The notes: generated by a model not told the origin, from the sequence alone. A stretch of DNA of 64,000 bases from DT-110 sp030148525 (GCA_965227445.1 OZ245751.1:992001-1056000); one strand, 5' to 3'. Shown: positions 17,749-27,152, counted from the first letter of the stretch. A program made the numbers and translations.

Positions 17749-18867
17749 TCACTCAATCATCTCCTCCGATACATCATCCTCCTCCAGCATTTTCACGTAA
17801 TCCAGGGCCGCGTAGTAAATCCGGTTGCGTTCTACGGATTCCTGCTCTTTCAAAAGAATGCCCCGGCGAGCCTCGGCGGAGAGATCATTGAAGCGGGCCT
17901 GCAGCAGGATAATATCATTGAAATAATAGGAGTCCATGGAGATAATACGATCAAAAAGCAGGAGTGCCCGCTCCAGGTCACCGGCTCCCAGGTGTTTAGT
18001 CAGTGCCCTCTTGAGTGCTTTCAGGGATTGGAAGGTTTGGGGCTCCGAAGCGTCGGGTTCCGCGGTGCGCGACGGGGTTCCGGGCTTGGGTTCGGGCAGT
18101 GGGGTAGGGGCCGCCTGGCCCTTTAGCCGAAACATGAATACACCACCGCGGTGTCCCACATTGCGCATGGGTTCTCCACGGGGTAGCTGATTGGCATTGG
18201 CCCCCACGGCCCGTATGATGAGCATGGTCAGTTCCGTCACGGGTAGTAGCCCATCGCGATGGTGCTTCAGGATATCGATCAGGCTGCCCGCGAAGGGGCT
18301 GTGGCCACCCGCCATGCCGTCGGCAACGGGTTCGTTGCGGCCGGCAGCCAGGATGTAGCGACTCGGGTATTGAGCCAGACGCTCCAGGGCAATTTCCTCG
18401 CCCATGATATCGCGTTCGAGAAAGAGCGTACCGGCGTAGCAGGAATCGGCCAGGATGACCGTATGCCAGGAATCAATGTTGCTCAGTTCATCCCTTAACA
18501 CGCTAAAGGAAAGAAAGGTGGTCGATTTCCCTTGTTCCGCATCGACCGGTAACCAATACCCCACATTGGCCTGGGTATCGTACCAGCCATGACCGGCAAA
18601 ATAGATGACCAGATTATCGGCGGGCGTTATCTTTTGCCGTAAGGCAGCCAGACTATCCAAAATGGCCTGACCGGTAGCGTCATTATCGTACAGTACTGTG
18701 GTTAGTTCATCCGTAAACTGAAAACGTTCCTGCAACACCTGACCCACGGTTTCAGTGTCGCGACGGGCATTATTCAACGGCGGCAAACCATTGGAATAAC
18801 TGTCAATACCGATAAGCAGCAAATAATCACGGCCTGCCTGGCTCTGGGATTGCTCATCTCCGATCAT
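17749..18867 (-). CDS. caspase-like protease with C-terminal effector-associated-type domain
   Basis: 372 residues. The N-terminal 250 form a bacterial caspase (peptidase C14) domain: DYLLLIGIDSY strand, catalytic His93 in YFAGHGW and Cys143 in LADSCYAG. A Pro-rich linker (about 253-275) joins a helical domain (about 280-363) with the pattern LLQARFNDL...GILLKEQESVERNRIYYAAL, which matches my knowledge of the effector-associated domain EAD11. EADs are small adaptor modules that link caspases, TIR domains and other effectors to NTPase or sensor proteins in bacterial conflict systems. No partner EAD protein is seen nearby, so this may be an effector working with a sensor encoded elsewhere. There is no signal peptide, so it is cytoplasmic. 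Confidence 0.88.
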   Translation of the reverse strand: MIGDEQSQSQAGRDYLLLIGIDSYSNGLPPLNNARRDTETVGQVLQERFQFTDELTTVLYDNDATGQAILDSLAALRQKITPADNLVIYFAGHGWYDTQANVGYWLPVDAEQGKSTTFLSFSVLRDELSNIDSWHTVILADSCYAGTLFLERDIMGEEIALERLAQYPSRYILAAGRNEPVADGMAGGHSPFAGSLIDILKHHRDGLLPVTELTMLIIRAVGANANQLPRGEPMRNVGHRGGVFMFRLKGQAAPTPLPEPKPGTPSRTAEPDASEPQTFQSLKALKRALTKHLGAGDLERALLLFDRIISMDSYYFNDIILLQARFNDLSAEARRGILLKEQESVERNRIYYAALDYVKMLEEDDVSEEMIE

Positions 18868-18921
18868 AGGGGATTGGTGGTTTTATGGTGTTGTGGTCTT
18901 TATTCTAGCATCTTAAGTCTA

Positions 18922-20985
18922 TCAGTCTTTAATAAGCATGCGGTCGAAAAAATCGGCAGTGGCCCGGTAGGCTGCCAGCCAGTTCCGGTGCAGGAGAAAG
19001 CCGTGCACCTCATCCGGAAAAACGAGTTGCTCAAAGTACACATTGCGGTTACGGAGACTCTCGGCCAGGTCGACCGATTCGCTGAAGGGCACGTTGCGGT
19101 CGTCGTCACCGTGAATCATCAGCACGGGTGACTTCCAGGTATCCAGGTCGTTCATAGGAGAGCTGGTATAGGCCAGTTTGGCAAATTCGGGATATTCCAC
19201 TTCCCGGTAAGACGGCCGGAAATTGCGGATCACCTTATTCCAGTCGTGGACTCCGTGCAGGTCGACCCCGGCGGCAAACAGGTCCGACGCGCGAGCCAGC
19301 CCGAGGGCCGTCAGGTAGCCTCCGTAGGAACCGCCCCACAATCCGATACGGTCGCCATCAACATCATCGCGTTGCCGCAAAAAGAGGCCGGCTCCCAGTA
19401 CATCATTGAATTCACTGGCACCGGTAGCTCCGTAGTTGAGCGCTTCCCGGAAGTTCAAACCGTAGCCGATACCCGAACGGTAGTTTACTGCCAGCACGAT
19501 ATAGCCTTGTTGTGCCAGGTAGTGATTCATGGCAAAGGCGTTGTGGTAGTACCCCCGGTGGTGGAAGCCCAACAGCATCTGCCGCCGGGAGCCCCCGTGG
19601 AAGAAGAGCAGTGCCGGATAGGTCTCATCGGGCGAATAGCCGGGCGGCAGGAATAGCTGTCCGTGAATCTCCATGCCGTCGGCCGCCGGAAATACAACTT
19701 GCTCCGGAGCTCGTAACTGATTGGCCGGCCAGTCATCGGGTAGAGCGGAGGGAGCAAGATCCCGGGGATCGCCATTCGACAGGTATTTGGGGGCAGCGGG
19801 TTGGGTACCGGTCGACGCCAGACAACCAATTGTGCCACCACCGTTCTGCACCGGGCTCCATTCCACGCCATCGCCTCTTGTAAGCTGCTCTGGATCCCCA
19901 CTATCGGGCGTGACCCGCCAGACGTGTTGCCGATCGATATCACCCTGATTGGATGAGTACAAGAGGGTACGCCCATCCGGTGTCAGGGAAACAAATTGCA
20001 CCTCAAAGGCACCGGGAGTAAGCCGCAGCGGTGCACCGTTTTTTGCCGGAAGGCCATAGAGGTGTGTCCAGCCATCTCCCTCCCAGGGAAATACCAGATA
20101 ATCGGAAGCGGTCCAGTATAATTGCTGATCAGCTGATACGGACCGAAAAACGCTGCCGGGGCCTTCGGGCGCCGTCCAGCGCACTCTTGTCTCACTCGTT
20201 TCCAGGTCGTGGATGACTACCGACCAGGGCAGGCCCTCGCGTTGCGGCTGAAACGGCCAGCCGCCCGACTCGTGCGGGAATCGCAGAAAAGCGATTTGAG
20301 AACCATCGGGAGACCAGGCCGGATAGCGGTCCTGATCAACACTGGGCGATAACCAGGTGACCTGAGTAGCATCCTCTCCGACCACGCCTATAAAACTGTG
20401 GTCGCCCCGGCTGCTGACAAAGGCCAGGCGGGTGCCATCCGGAGACCAACTCCAGGAACCGAGGCCGCCACGAGCCTCTACCCAGGTTGAACTGGATTTT
20501 TCGGCAAAATCATAATAGGCAATAGCGCCTTTCGAGCTGTACACAAAGCCCGTGCCGGTTGGATTGACGGCTGGACTTGAACCATCAACCAGTTTTTCGA
20601 TGGATTGGTCAGCAATATCCAGGCGGTAAACAGATCGGGAAACGGGTTCGGTATAGCTGACGGGGTTGGGGAGTTCTCCCGACCGGTTCGGGGAACCGCC
20701 ACGGATGAACAATAATGCATTTTGCCCGGGAATGAATTGCATATCCGTGATCTCCTGACCGTCGTCCAACTGGTAATTGGTCAGTTGCCGGGGAGCTTGC
20801 CCCGGGGTGCCGATCCAAATGTTCCGTCGGCCCTCATCGTTGAATACCCAGGCGAAACGGTCGCCATCCGGATCACCGGAGAGCTGGGTGGGAAAAGGTG
20901 CGGACAATAAGGTTTCAATCGAAGGAGACTGGCCAATAGCAAAGCTGAAGCCGACCAGTAAAAGGAGGGTTAGTAAATGGCGCAT
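18922..20985 (-). CDS. S9-family (prolyl oligopeptidase-like) peptidase
   Basis: 687 residues with a signal peptide (MRHLLTLLLLVGFSFAIGQ). Residues about 25-400 form a TolB/WD-like beta-propeller (SGDPDGDRFAWVFND, WSPDGTRLAFVSS, WSPDGSQIAFLRF). The C-terminal alpha/beta hydrolase has the nucleophile in GLWGGSYGGYLTAL, the Asp in MIHGDDDRNVPF and the His in EVHGFLLHRNW. The family cleaves short peptides, here in the periplasm. A -7 box lies upstream at 21019-21026. It is close to the caspase gene (54 bp apart, same strand), but co-transcription is uncertain. Confidence 0.93.
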   Translation of the reverse strand: MRHLLTLLLLVGFSFAIGQSPSIETLLSAPFPTQLSGDPDGDRFAWVFNDEGRRNIWIGTPGQAPRQLTNYQLDDGQEITDMQFIPGQNALLFIRGGSPNRSGELPNPVSYTEPVSRSVYRLDIADQSIEKLVDGSSPAVNPTGTGFVYSSKGAIAYYDFAEKSSSTWVEARGGLGSWSWSPDGTRLAFVSSRGDHSFIGVVGEDATQVTWLSPSVDQDRYPAWSPDGSQIAFLRFPHESGGWPFQPQREGLPWSVVIHDLETSETRVRWTAPEGPGSVFRSVSADQQLYWTASDYLVFPWEGDGWTHLYGLPAKNGAPLRLTPGAFEVQFVSLTPDGRTLLYSSNQGDIDRQHVWRVTPDSGDPEQLTRGDGVEWSPVQNGGGTIGCLASTGTQPAAPKYLSNGDPRDLAPSALPDDWPANQLRAPEQVVFPAADGMEIHGQLFLPPGYSPDETYPALLFFHGGSRRQMLLGFHHRGYYHNAFAMNHYLAQQGYIVLAVNYRSGIGYGLNFREALNYGATGASEFNDVLGAGLFLRQRDDVDGDRIGLWGGSYGGYLTALGLARASDLFAAGVDLHGVHDWNKVIRNFRPSYREVEYPEFAKLAYTSSPMNDLDTWKSPVLMIHGDDDRNVPFSESVDLAESLRNRNVYFEQLVFPDEVHGFLLHRNWLAAYRATADFFDRMLIKD

Positions 20986-21018
20986 GGTTTGTTCTCGTTT
21001 TTGTCGAACGAGAAATTA

Positions 21019-21026
21019 CAAAAATA
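21019..21026 (-). promoter_or_regulatory. -7 box TATTTTTG for the S9 peptidase
   Basis: Reads TATTTTTG on the minus strand, 33 bp upstream of the peptidase start. It matches the TAnnTTTG consensus. Confidence 0.45.
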
Positions 21027-21117
21027 ACTATTAACGTTAGTAGGACTTGTATTAATCCATATCCTTTATACCTACTACTCTGTACCGGGACGAAATAGTC
21101 AGTGCCCAACCTCACGA

Positions 21118-22200
21118 TCAACTACTGTTCTCCCGCAGGTTGTGTATGGTCTGCACGATTGATTCCGGTTCCTCGGAAAGGTGGAGTAATCGTTCGGTAG
21201 TCAACAGGTCTACAAAGTAGCGGGGTGATTGGAAGGAATTGGTATAGGCTTCATTGAAGTAAAACTGTATATCGTCGAAATTGCTGCCCTGCAATAATTT
21301 GTAAGCTGATGATCGCGGATCCCAGACGCAAAGGGTGTAATGCCCCCTTGGCTGGCCGGGGACCTCAATCAAGAGGAAGAGGGGGTAATCGAAAAAGGGT
21401 ACGCGCCAAAACCCGAATAAATTGGCTTCGAACAGTGGATAGAATTTAACGGCCGAGCGAAAACCTTCCGGGCGAAGCACTTCCTTGAGGTCTTTCAGGC
21501 GTTGCTCCATCTGCACCAGAGGAATATCCTCTTTGGTGAGGGAACGCCAGGGAAGCCATTCCTGGTTTTGGATATTGAGGTATTCACACGTTTTGCCAAT
21601 TCGCAGTTTGTAATCAAAGCGACTATTGCCCGGTACCACGTATCCGGGGTAGTAGTATTCGTACCCCTGCTCCATGCAATATCGTATCTCCAGGAGCATG
21701 GTAAACAACCCTAAACTATCTTTTTTATACTCGGGGTCGTAAATGCCCTGTATACTGGCTGCTGCATGATGTCCGAGGTCGAAAAAGGAAACGGCTATCA
21801 GTCTCGCTCCGTCGTAGACGGCTGCCTCGAAGGTGTTGAAAATGTTTCCGGTTTCACCGTCCAGCAGGGAGTCGTGGAGGGTAGGGGCGAGGATGCCGGG
21901 AAAGTCTCTTTTGTAGCTTTGGTACAAAGTCTCTTTTTCAGCATTAATAAAAGCCGGCCGAAAAACTACCCGGTATTTATCCGTATTGCGGCGTAAAAGC
22001 TTGCGCAGGCTTTTACTAAAGTGATGGTCGTTTAGCGGTAAACGAATCCACAGGGCCGAATAAAATTGCTCCCCAAAGCACAGAAAATGAGTGGTAAAAA
22101 CAGTTTGCCCCATGCGGTACCAACCACGGGCCAGATATTTATCCAGCTCAGTGCCCGGAATAATATCAGGATAATGCTTTGCTGCGAACATGGAGACCAT
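21118..22200 (-). CDS. GNAT-fold protein related to Bpt/Ate1 aminoacyl-tRNA-protein transferases
   Basis: 360 residues. The core pattern (GWYRMGQTVFTTHF, LRKLLRRNTDKYRVVF, QGIYDPEYKKDSLGLFTMLLEI, MEQGYEYYYPGYVVPGNSRFDYK) resembles the N-end-rule leucyl/arginyl-tRNA-protein transferases, which attach an amino acid to protein N-termini for ClpS/ClpAP degradation. The CxxC-type N-terminal motif of classical Bpt/Ate1 is not present; only one Cys occurs there. It carries about 120 extra C-terminal residues. Substrate specificity cannot be read from sequence, so a different GNAT acyl- or aminoacyl-transferase remains possible. Confidence 0.7.
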   Translation of the reverse strand: MVSMFAAKHYPDIIPGTELDKYLARGWYRMGQTVFTTHFLCFGEQFYSALWIRLPLNDHHFSKSLRKLLRRNTDKYRVVFRPAFINAEKETLYQSYKRDFPGILAPTLHDSLLDGETGNIFNTFEAAVYDGARLIAVSFFDLGHHAAASIQGIYDPEYKKDSLGLFTMLLEIRYCMEQGYEYYYPGYVVPGNSRFDYKLRIGKTCEYLNIQNQEWLPWRSLTKEDIPLVQMEQRLKDLKEVLRPEGFRSAVKFYPLFEANLFGFWRVPFFDYPLFLLIEVPGQPRGHYTLCVWDPRSSAYKLLQGSNFDDIQFYFNEAYTNSFQSPRYFVDLLTTERLLHLSEEPESIVQTIHNLRENSS

Positions 22201-22277
22201 ATGTGCTACTTCTTCTTTTGCCGAAAGGCAACTTCACCTATTATAAGGTCTACGGAATCCCATTTTGTTCAACCTTC

Positions 22278-24107
22278 TTATATCTTTTGATATAATTCGC
22301 CTCCTTTACTAAATAATTGATCTACGCGCCTGCAGACCTTGGCGTCTGGTTCCAAAACCGGGGCGTGGTGCGGTTTGATGCGTGCATCAATTATCAGTGG
22401 TCCGCGACACCCCCAGTGCTTGTGTTCCGTAAAAGCATCTACCCCGTGGATGTCATGACTGGGGTTAGCCCGGGTAAAGGCAGCCCAGAGGAAGTTGTTC
22501 AGGCTTTCGCCAAAAAAGGGAGCATCATCCGCCAAAATGATCAGAGGGAAGGAATCAAGCGCTTGCCCCTCCAAAGCCCTTGCTAAGTTTTCAGCGTCAG
22601 CGTAAGCCTCCGGTCCGGAGAAGGCCGGGCCGGAAACGGCCAGAATACCCGGTTGGACAAGGGTGGGGGCTCCAAATCCATCGGGTAGGGTCAAGGAGGC
22701 GGGAATCTCGGTGCCCAGGGTGCGCTGTACCTCTCCGCAGCAGGCAACGATCACCTTGGATCCGGCATTCCAGCCCGAGCCGGAATAGTCGAGGGTGTCG
22801 ATGGTGGTTTTGGTATGAAAGTGCAGATCCCTCGTCCAATCGACCCGCGCTAATACGTGCCGGAAAAAACCGGGAATATCGTGGGTGTCGAGACCGGGAG
22901 CATCGCCTTCAGCGGCAATAAACAGGAATTTCGCCAGGGAGGTCTGCCCGCTTCCCAGAATGCGGTTGGCCTGGGTAAGGATTTCTTCGGGGCGACGCTC
23001 CCGAAACGGCATGTAGCGCTCACTGCCAATGGCCAGCAGCAGGGGATGAACGCCGGCGGCATCCACGGCGTTGATCTGGCGCACGCCGGGAAACTCCTGG
23101 GGCGTCAGTAATTTGACCAGTTGGTGAATAAGGTATCCGAAGCTGCTGTCTTCCTGCGGTGGTCGCCCCACTACGGTAAAGTGCCAGATGGCATTTTTGC
23201 GGTAGTAAACCTGGTCAACATCCATGACCGGAAAGTCGTGTTGCAGGCTGTAATAGCCCAGGTGATCACCGAACGGGCCTTCCGGCTTTTTGGTATTCTT
23301 ACGGATGGTTCCGGTGATGACAAAATCGGCATCGGCCGACAAGACGTGCCCATTGCGTCGGGTGTACCGGAAGCGCCGTCCGCCCAATAATCCGGCAAAG
23401 GTGAGCTCCGACAGACCTTCGGGCAGCGGCATGATGGCGGCAAATGCATGGGAGGGAGGGCCGCCCACGAATACAGAAGCCCGGAACGGTTGGTCCGTTT
23501 GGTTGTACATCGTGTGGTGGACACCGATGCCCCGGTGTAGTTGGTAGTGCATACCCACCTCTTTATTGGTGTGATAGTCATTACCGGTCAGTTGTATGCG
23601 GTACATACCGATATTGGAGTGCATGATATTCTGGTCGTTCGGTGGCAGGGTGAACACCTGCGGCAAAGTGACGAAGGCACCACCGTCCATGGGCCAGCTT
23701 TTGATCAGCGGCAGTTGGTCGATAGTGGTGGTGCCGTAGGTAATGGGAGCTTTGCCGATATGCTTCATGGGCAGAGCCGACAGAGCCGTAAGCGGAGCAC
23801 CCGTATAGCGCAGAGGCTTGCGCAGGAGGTGGGTCGGATCGGCCTTGAGTTCGATCACTTTCTGGACTTTTTTGATGGTATGACGGAACAGAAAGTCCGT
23901 CCGTTCGTATGTTCCGTACAAATTGGACAGGGCGGGAAAGGGGCTACCCTTGATGCGTTCAAATAGGATGGCGGGCCCGCCGGCCTCAAACACCCGTCGA
24001 TGGATTTCGCCTGCTTCCAGGTCGGGATCCACTTCCTGCTTTATCCGAAGCAAATGTCCGTGCTTTTCCAGGTCGCGTACACAATCGTATAAACTGCGGT
24101 AACTCAT
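22278..24107 (-). CDS. UbiD-family decarboxylase, probably menaquinone pathway
   Basis: 609 residues, the long form of the prenylated-FMN-dependent UbiD family. Family features include GGPAILFERIKGSPFPALSNLYG near the N-terminus, the central GIGVHHTMYNQTD and EGPFGDHLGYYS segments (Glu/Asp residues near prFMN) and the C-terminal AGSKVIVACCGE and HWGCRGPLIIDARIKPHH. Long UbiD proteins of Bacteroidota are usually assigned to menaquinone biosynthesis, decarboxylating a naphthoate intermediate. That fits a respiratory chain based on a menaquinol-oxidising ACIII. The gene is divergent from thyA. Confidence 0.88.
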   Translation of the reverse strand: MSYRSLYDCVRDLEKHGHLLRIKQEVDPDLEAGEIHRRVFEAGGPAILFERIKGSPFPALSNLYGTYERTDFLFRHTIKKVQKVIELKADPTHLLRKPLRYTGAPLTALSALPMKHIGKAPITYGTTTIDQLPLIKSWPMDGGAFVTLPQVFTLPPNDQNIMHSNIGMYRIQLTGNDYHTNKEVGMHYQLHRGIGVHHTMYNQTDQPFRASVFVGGPPSHAFAAIMPLPEGLSELTFAGLLGGRRFRYTRRNGHVLSADADFVITGTIRKNTKKPEGPFGDHLGYYSLQHDFPVMDVDQVYYRKNAIWHFTVVGRPPQEDSSFGYLIHQLVKLLTPQEFPGVRQINAVDAAGVHPLLLAIGSERYMPFRERRPEEILTQANRILGSGQTSLAKFLFIAAEGDAPGLDTHDIPGFFRHVLARVDWTRDLHFHTKTTIDTLDYSGSGWNAGSKVIVACCGEVQRTLGTEIPASLTLPDGFGAPTLVQPGILAVSGPAFSGPEAYADAENLARALEGQALDSFPLIILADDAPFFGESLNNFLWAAFTRANPSHDIHGVDAFTEHKHWGCRGPLIIDARIKPHHAPVLEPDAKVCRRVDQLFSKGGELYQKI

Positions 24108-24243
24108 ATTCGAAGATTAAGGGCCATATACCGTAGTGAAGTTTCGCTTCACTTATTTGTAGTAATAATTCGCAAAGCTAATAAGGCTTGAACCGGGCGT
24201 ACAGTTTCAGAAAAAAGGGGGAAGCAGGTTTCTTGGGTGTTAA

Positions 24244-24262
24244 TTAGAATTAATCTAAATAA
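24244..24262. promoter_or_regulatory. inverted repeat TTAGA-N5-TCTAA in the ubiD/thyA divergent region
   Basis: TTAGA (24244-24248), ATTAA spacer, TCTAAATAA (24254-24262). The same half-site and spacing occur upstream of actA, so a shared regulator is possible. Confidence 0.4.
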
Positions 24263-24418
24263 CTCCGTTATGACACTTTTCTCGTGGCGGAAAGTTGGTT
24301 TAGCTGTATATATATAAAACAAAAAGAAAATTCAGTTTGGAAAGATAAATGATCAGGTGTCAGTTGTAAATCTTGGTTGTTTTTTATCTTGCCCGCATTT
24401 AGGCCGAAACGCGCATCC

Positions 24419-25324
24419 ATGCAACAATACCATAATTTGTTGAAGCATATTCTGGACTGTGGTGTCGAAAAGGGAGACCGCACCGGCACGGGGACCCTCA
24501 GTGTGTTTGGGTATCAGTTTCGCTGTGACCTGCAGGCGGGGTTCCCCTTGCTGACTACCAAAAAGGTGCATTTCAAGTCAGTTGTTCACGAGTTACTCTG
24601 GTTTCTGCGTGGTGACACCAACATTCGCTATTTAGTTCAGAATGGCGTTCGTATCTGGAACGAATGGCCCTTTCAACACTGGTTGGAGGAAACGGGGCAG
24701 GCAAAGGATTATCCAAAATATAGTCCCGGCTGGAAGGACCGGATGAAGGATTTTGTGGATCAGATTAAATCGGATGAGGCTTTCGCCAAAAAATGGGGGG
24801 AACTGGGACCGGTATACGGAAGGCAGTGGCGCGATTTTTCGGGCGTTGATCAAATCGATCAGGTCATCCGTGATATCAAAGCCAAGCCGCATTCGCGTCG
24901 GTTGATCGTATCTGCCTGGAATCCCGTGGATATACCCATTATGGTTAAAGCCGGATTACCACCTTGTCACGTACTTTTCCAATTCTACGTAAGTCAGGGA
25001 AAGCTGTCGTGTCAATTATACCAAAGGTCGGCCGATGCATTTTTGGGGGTACCGTTTAACATAGCTTCCTACGCCTTGCTGACCCTGATGGTCGCTCAGG
25101 TGTGTGATCTGGAGCCGGGTGATTTTGTGCATACCTTCGGTGATGTACATTTGTACAGCAACCATATGGAGCAGACTCAAACGCAATTAGCACGGGATAT
25201 TCGCCCGCTTCCGACCCTGGCGCTGAATCCTTCCGTAAAGGCTATTGATGGTTTCAGCTACGAGGATATTTCGCTGAGCGGATATGATCCGCATCCGCCG
25301 ATCAAGGCACCCGTTGCGGTCTGA
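24419..25324 (+). CDS. thyA: thymidylate synthase ThyA
   Basis: About 301 residues from the ATG at 24419; the upstream in-frame codons have no family similarity. Motifs: DRTGTGTLSVFG, FPLLTTKK, the catalytic Cys in LPPCHVLFQFYV, and CQLYQRSADAFLGVPFNIASY. It converts dUMP to dTMP using methylene-tetrahydrofolate. The protein contains the roughly 50-residue insertion (WPFQHW to KKWGELGPVYG) typical of the longer ThyA type. It is transcribed away from the UbiD gene. Confidence 0.96.
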   Translation: MQQYHNLLKHILDCGVEKGDRTGTGTLSVFGYQFRCDLQAGFPLLTTKKVHFKSVVHELLWFLRGDTNIRYLVQNGVRIWNEWPFQHWLEETGQAKDYPKYSPGWKDRMKDFVDQIKSDEAFAKKWGELGPVYGRQWRDFSGVDQIDQVIRDIKAKPHSRRLIVSAWNPVDIPIMVKAGLPPCHVLFQFYVSQGKLSCQLYQRSADAFLGVPFNIASYALLTLMVAQVCDLEPGDFVHTFGDVHLYSNHMEQTQTQLARDIRPLPTLALNPSVKAIDGFSYEDISLSGYDPHPPIKAPVAV

Positions 25325-25528
25325 AGATGCAATGTGCCTTTTCTTGATTCAATGGATGGAAAACATGCAGTACATTAAAAATCACCAAGACCCGAGAAGA
25401 AAAGTCACCACCGCCTAAAAACAGCCGAAAAGTCGGCGCTCATGAATGCCAGCCAAGTTTGATACCGCAGGCATGTAAGAAATTGGAATAAATTTTGGCG
25501 AAAGCCTGAAGAACAAGATCCGGCTTAG

Positions 25529-25545
25529 TTTAGACCGGGTCTAAA
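25529..25545. promoter_or_regulatory. palindromic operator candidate upstream of actA
   Basis: TTTAGACC-G-GGTCTAAA is a perfect 8-bp inverted repeat around a single base, about 50 bp upstream of the -7 box for actA. It contains the TTAGA-N5-TCTAA core also found near 24250. Confidence 0.5.
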
Positions 25546-25592
25546 TAATGTCAGCACAATTGAAAATATTCTTAAAAAACGCGTCTGCGAAC

Positions 25593-25600
25593 TATCTTTG
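25593..25600 (+). promoter_or_regulatory. -7 box TATCTTTG for the act operon
   Basis: Matches TAnnTTTG. It lies downstream of an earlier in-frame ATG at 25548 and so supports the start at 25662, leaving a leader of about 55 nt. Confidence 0.5.
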
Positions 25601-25661
25601 CGCTGACAAAAATATGACAGTCTGGTTTTCAGAAAGGAACAATAGAAAATATACACAGAAC

Positions 25662-27092
25662 ATGATTTTTAAGTCGTTGATTAGCCGAGCATTACTCATC
25701 CTGTCCCTGCTGGTGCTGTCGACTGCGCTGCCTGCCCAGGATGGCGGAAGCGTAGATGAGGCTGCCTTTAACGAAGGTAAAACCCTGTTCCGCAATTATT
25801 GCCAAACATGTCACAATGCCAATATGGTTGATGACATGACTGGTCCGGCCCTTGGTGGTACGATGGAACGTTGGTCTGATTATCCACAGGAAGACCTCTA
25901 CAGCTGGATTCGCAATTCACAAGCCATGGTCCAGGCTGGTCACCCCCGCGCTGTGGAGCTGTGGGATGAGTGGAAACCGACCGTCATGACCAACCAGAAC
26001 CTGACGGATCAGGAGATCGATAATGTACTGCTCTATATTAATGCAGTTTATACGGGCAAAGAGCCCGGTAAACCAGCTGGAAGCGGTCCAGGTGATGAAA
26101 TAATCGTCGAAGAAGAAGACAATACCGTGCTCTTCATCGTCCTGGCAGGCATTCTGGCCATCCTGGCTATCGTTCTGGCGCGCATCGTTTCCAATCTCAA
26201 CTATATGTTGAAGCTGCGTGAAGGCGACCAGACCGCCCGCAAGCGCTCTCTGGTTGAAATCCTGACGAGCAAGGGAGTGATCGCCTTTGTCATTTTCGCC
26301 CTGGTCGTTCTGGGGGGATATACGACGGTTAACAACGCCATCATGCTGGGTCGTCAGCAAGGCTACGAGCCCGAGCAGCCGATCAAATTCTCGCATGCCA
26401 CCCACGCCGGTTTGCAGCAGATCGATTGCCAGTACTGCCACGACGGTGCCCGTCGCTCCAAGCACTCGGTTATTCCCGCCGCCAACACCTGTATGAACTG
26501 CCACAGTGCCGTCAAGGTAGGTTCCAATTACGGTACGGCCGAGTTGACCAAGATCTACGCCTCCATCGGTTGGGATCCCAATACGGATACCTATATCGAC
26601 GGTGCCGAGGACATGAGCCGGGAGGATCTGGAGAGAATCTACAAAAAGTGGATTGCCGACAACTACGTAAAAGAAACCGGTGGTCTCGACAACGAAGGTG
26701 AGCAACTTATCGAAGATCAGTGGGAAGCCATTGTGTCCTCCCTCACCAACGAGAAGACACAAGACGATAAGATTTACGGTCCCATTGAATGGGTCCGCCT
26801 GCATAACCTCCCCGACCACGCTTACTTTAACCACGCTCAGCACGTGAGTGTCGGTAAGGTCGAGTGCCAGACCTGTCACGGTCCGGTCGAGGAGATGGAA
26901 GTCGTTTATCAGCACGCTCCCCTGTCGATGGGGTGGTGTATCAATTGTCACCGCGAAACGGAGGTGCAATTCTCCGACAACCCTTATTACGATTCCTACG
27001 AGCGTTACCACGAGGAATTGGCAACGGGCGAACGCGACAAGGTAACGGTCGAGGATATCGGTGGCCTCGAATGTCAGAAGTGCCACTATTAA
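25662..27092 (+). CDS. actA: ACIII subunit ActA with extra N-terminal heme domain (hexaheme cytochrome c)
   Basis: 476 residues from the ATG at 25662, which gives a clean signal peptide (MIFKSLISRALLILSLLVLS); an upstream in-frame ATG would spoil it. Six CxxCH motifs: CQTCH (47-51) in a class I monoheme domain, then CQYCH (256), CMNCH (277), CQTCH (402), CINCH (426) and CQKCH (471). The last five are the pentaheme ActA set. Two helices separate the parts (about 154-177 and 205-228). ActA feeds electrons from ACIII toward the oxidase. The sixth heme domain at the N-terminus is an addition relative to the pentaheme ActA of Rhodothermus. First gene of the operon, 60 bp before actB. Confidence 0.92.
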   Translation: MIFKSLISRALLILSLLVLSTALPAQDGGSVDEAAFNEGKTLFRNYCQTCHNANMVDDMTGPALGGTMERWSDYPQEDLYSWIRNSQAMVQAGHPRAVELWDEWKPTVMTNQNLTDQEIDNVLLYINAVYTGKEPGKPAGSGPGDEIIVEEEDNTVLFIVLAGILAILAIVLARIVSNLNYMLKLREGDQTARKRSLVEILTSKGVIAFVIFALVVLGGYTTVNNAIMLGRQQGYEPEQPIKFSHATHAGLQQIDCQYCHDGARRSKHSVIPAANTCMNCHSAVKVGSNYGTAELTKIYASIGWDPNTDTYIDGAEDMSREDLERIYKKWIADNYVKETGGLDNEGEQLIEDQWEAIVSSLTNEKTQDDKIYGPIEWVRLHNLPDHAYFNHAQHVSVGKVECQTCHGPVEEMEVVYQHAPLSMGWCINCHRETEVQFSDNPYYDSYERYHEELATGERDKVTVEDIGGLECQKCHY

Positions 27093-27152
27093 TCCGACAC
27101 CTTTGCAAGCTGTAAACAATCTAAACTAATCAGAAAAGAAGCGCATCGCATA

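Larger units (their letters stand above)
25325..25661. other. leader region upstream of the ACIII locus
   Basis: 337 bp separating thyA from actA. It contains a palindrome (25529-25545) and a -7 box (25593-25600) about 60 bp upstream of the actA start. No gene was seen. Confidence 0.6.

Noticed and set aside
25548..25661. Upstream start for actA
   Set aside because: It lies at the palindrome and before the -7 box; starting at 25662 gives a proper signal peptide.
25917..27119. 400-residue minus-strand frame opposite actA
   Set aside because: Shadow of actA codon structure; low-complexity hydrophobic translation with no domain, while actA has six heme sites.
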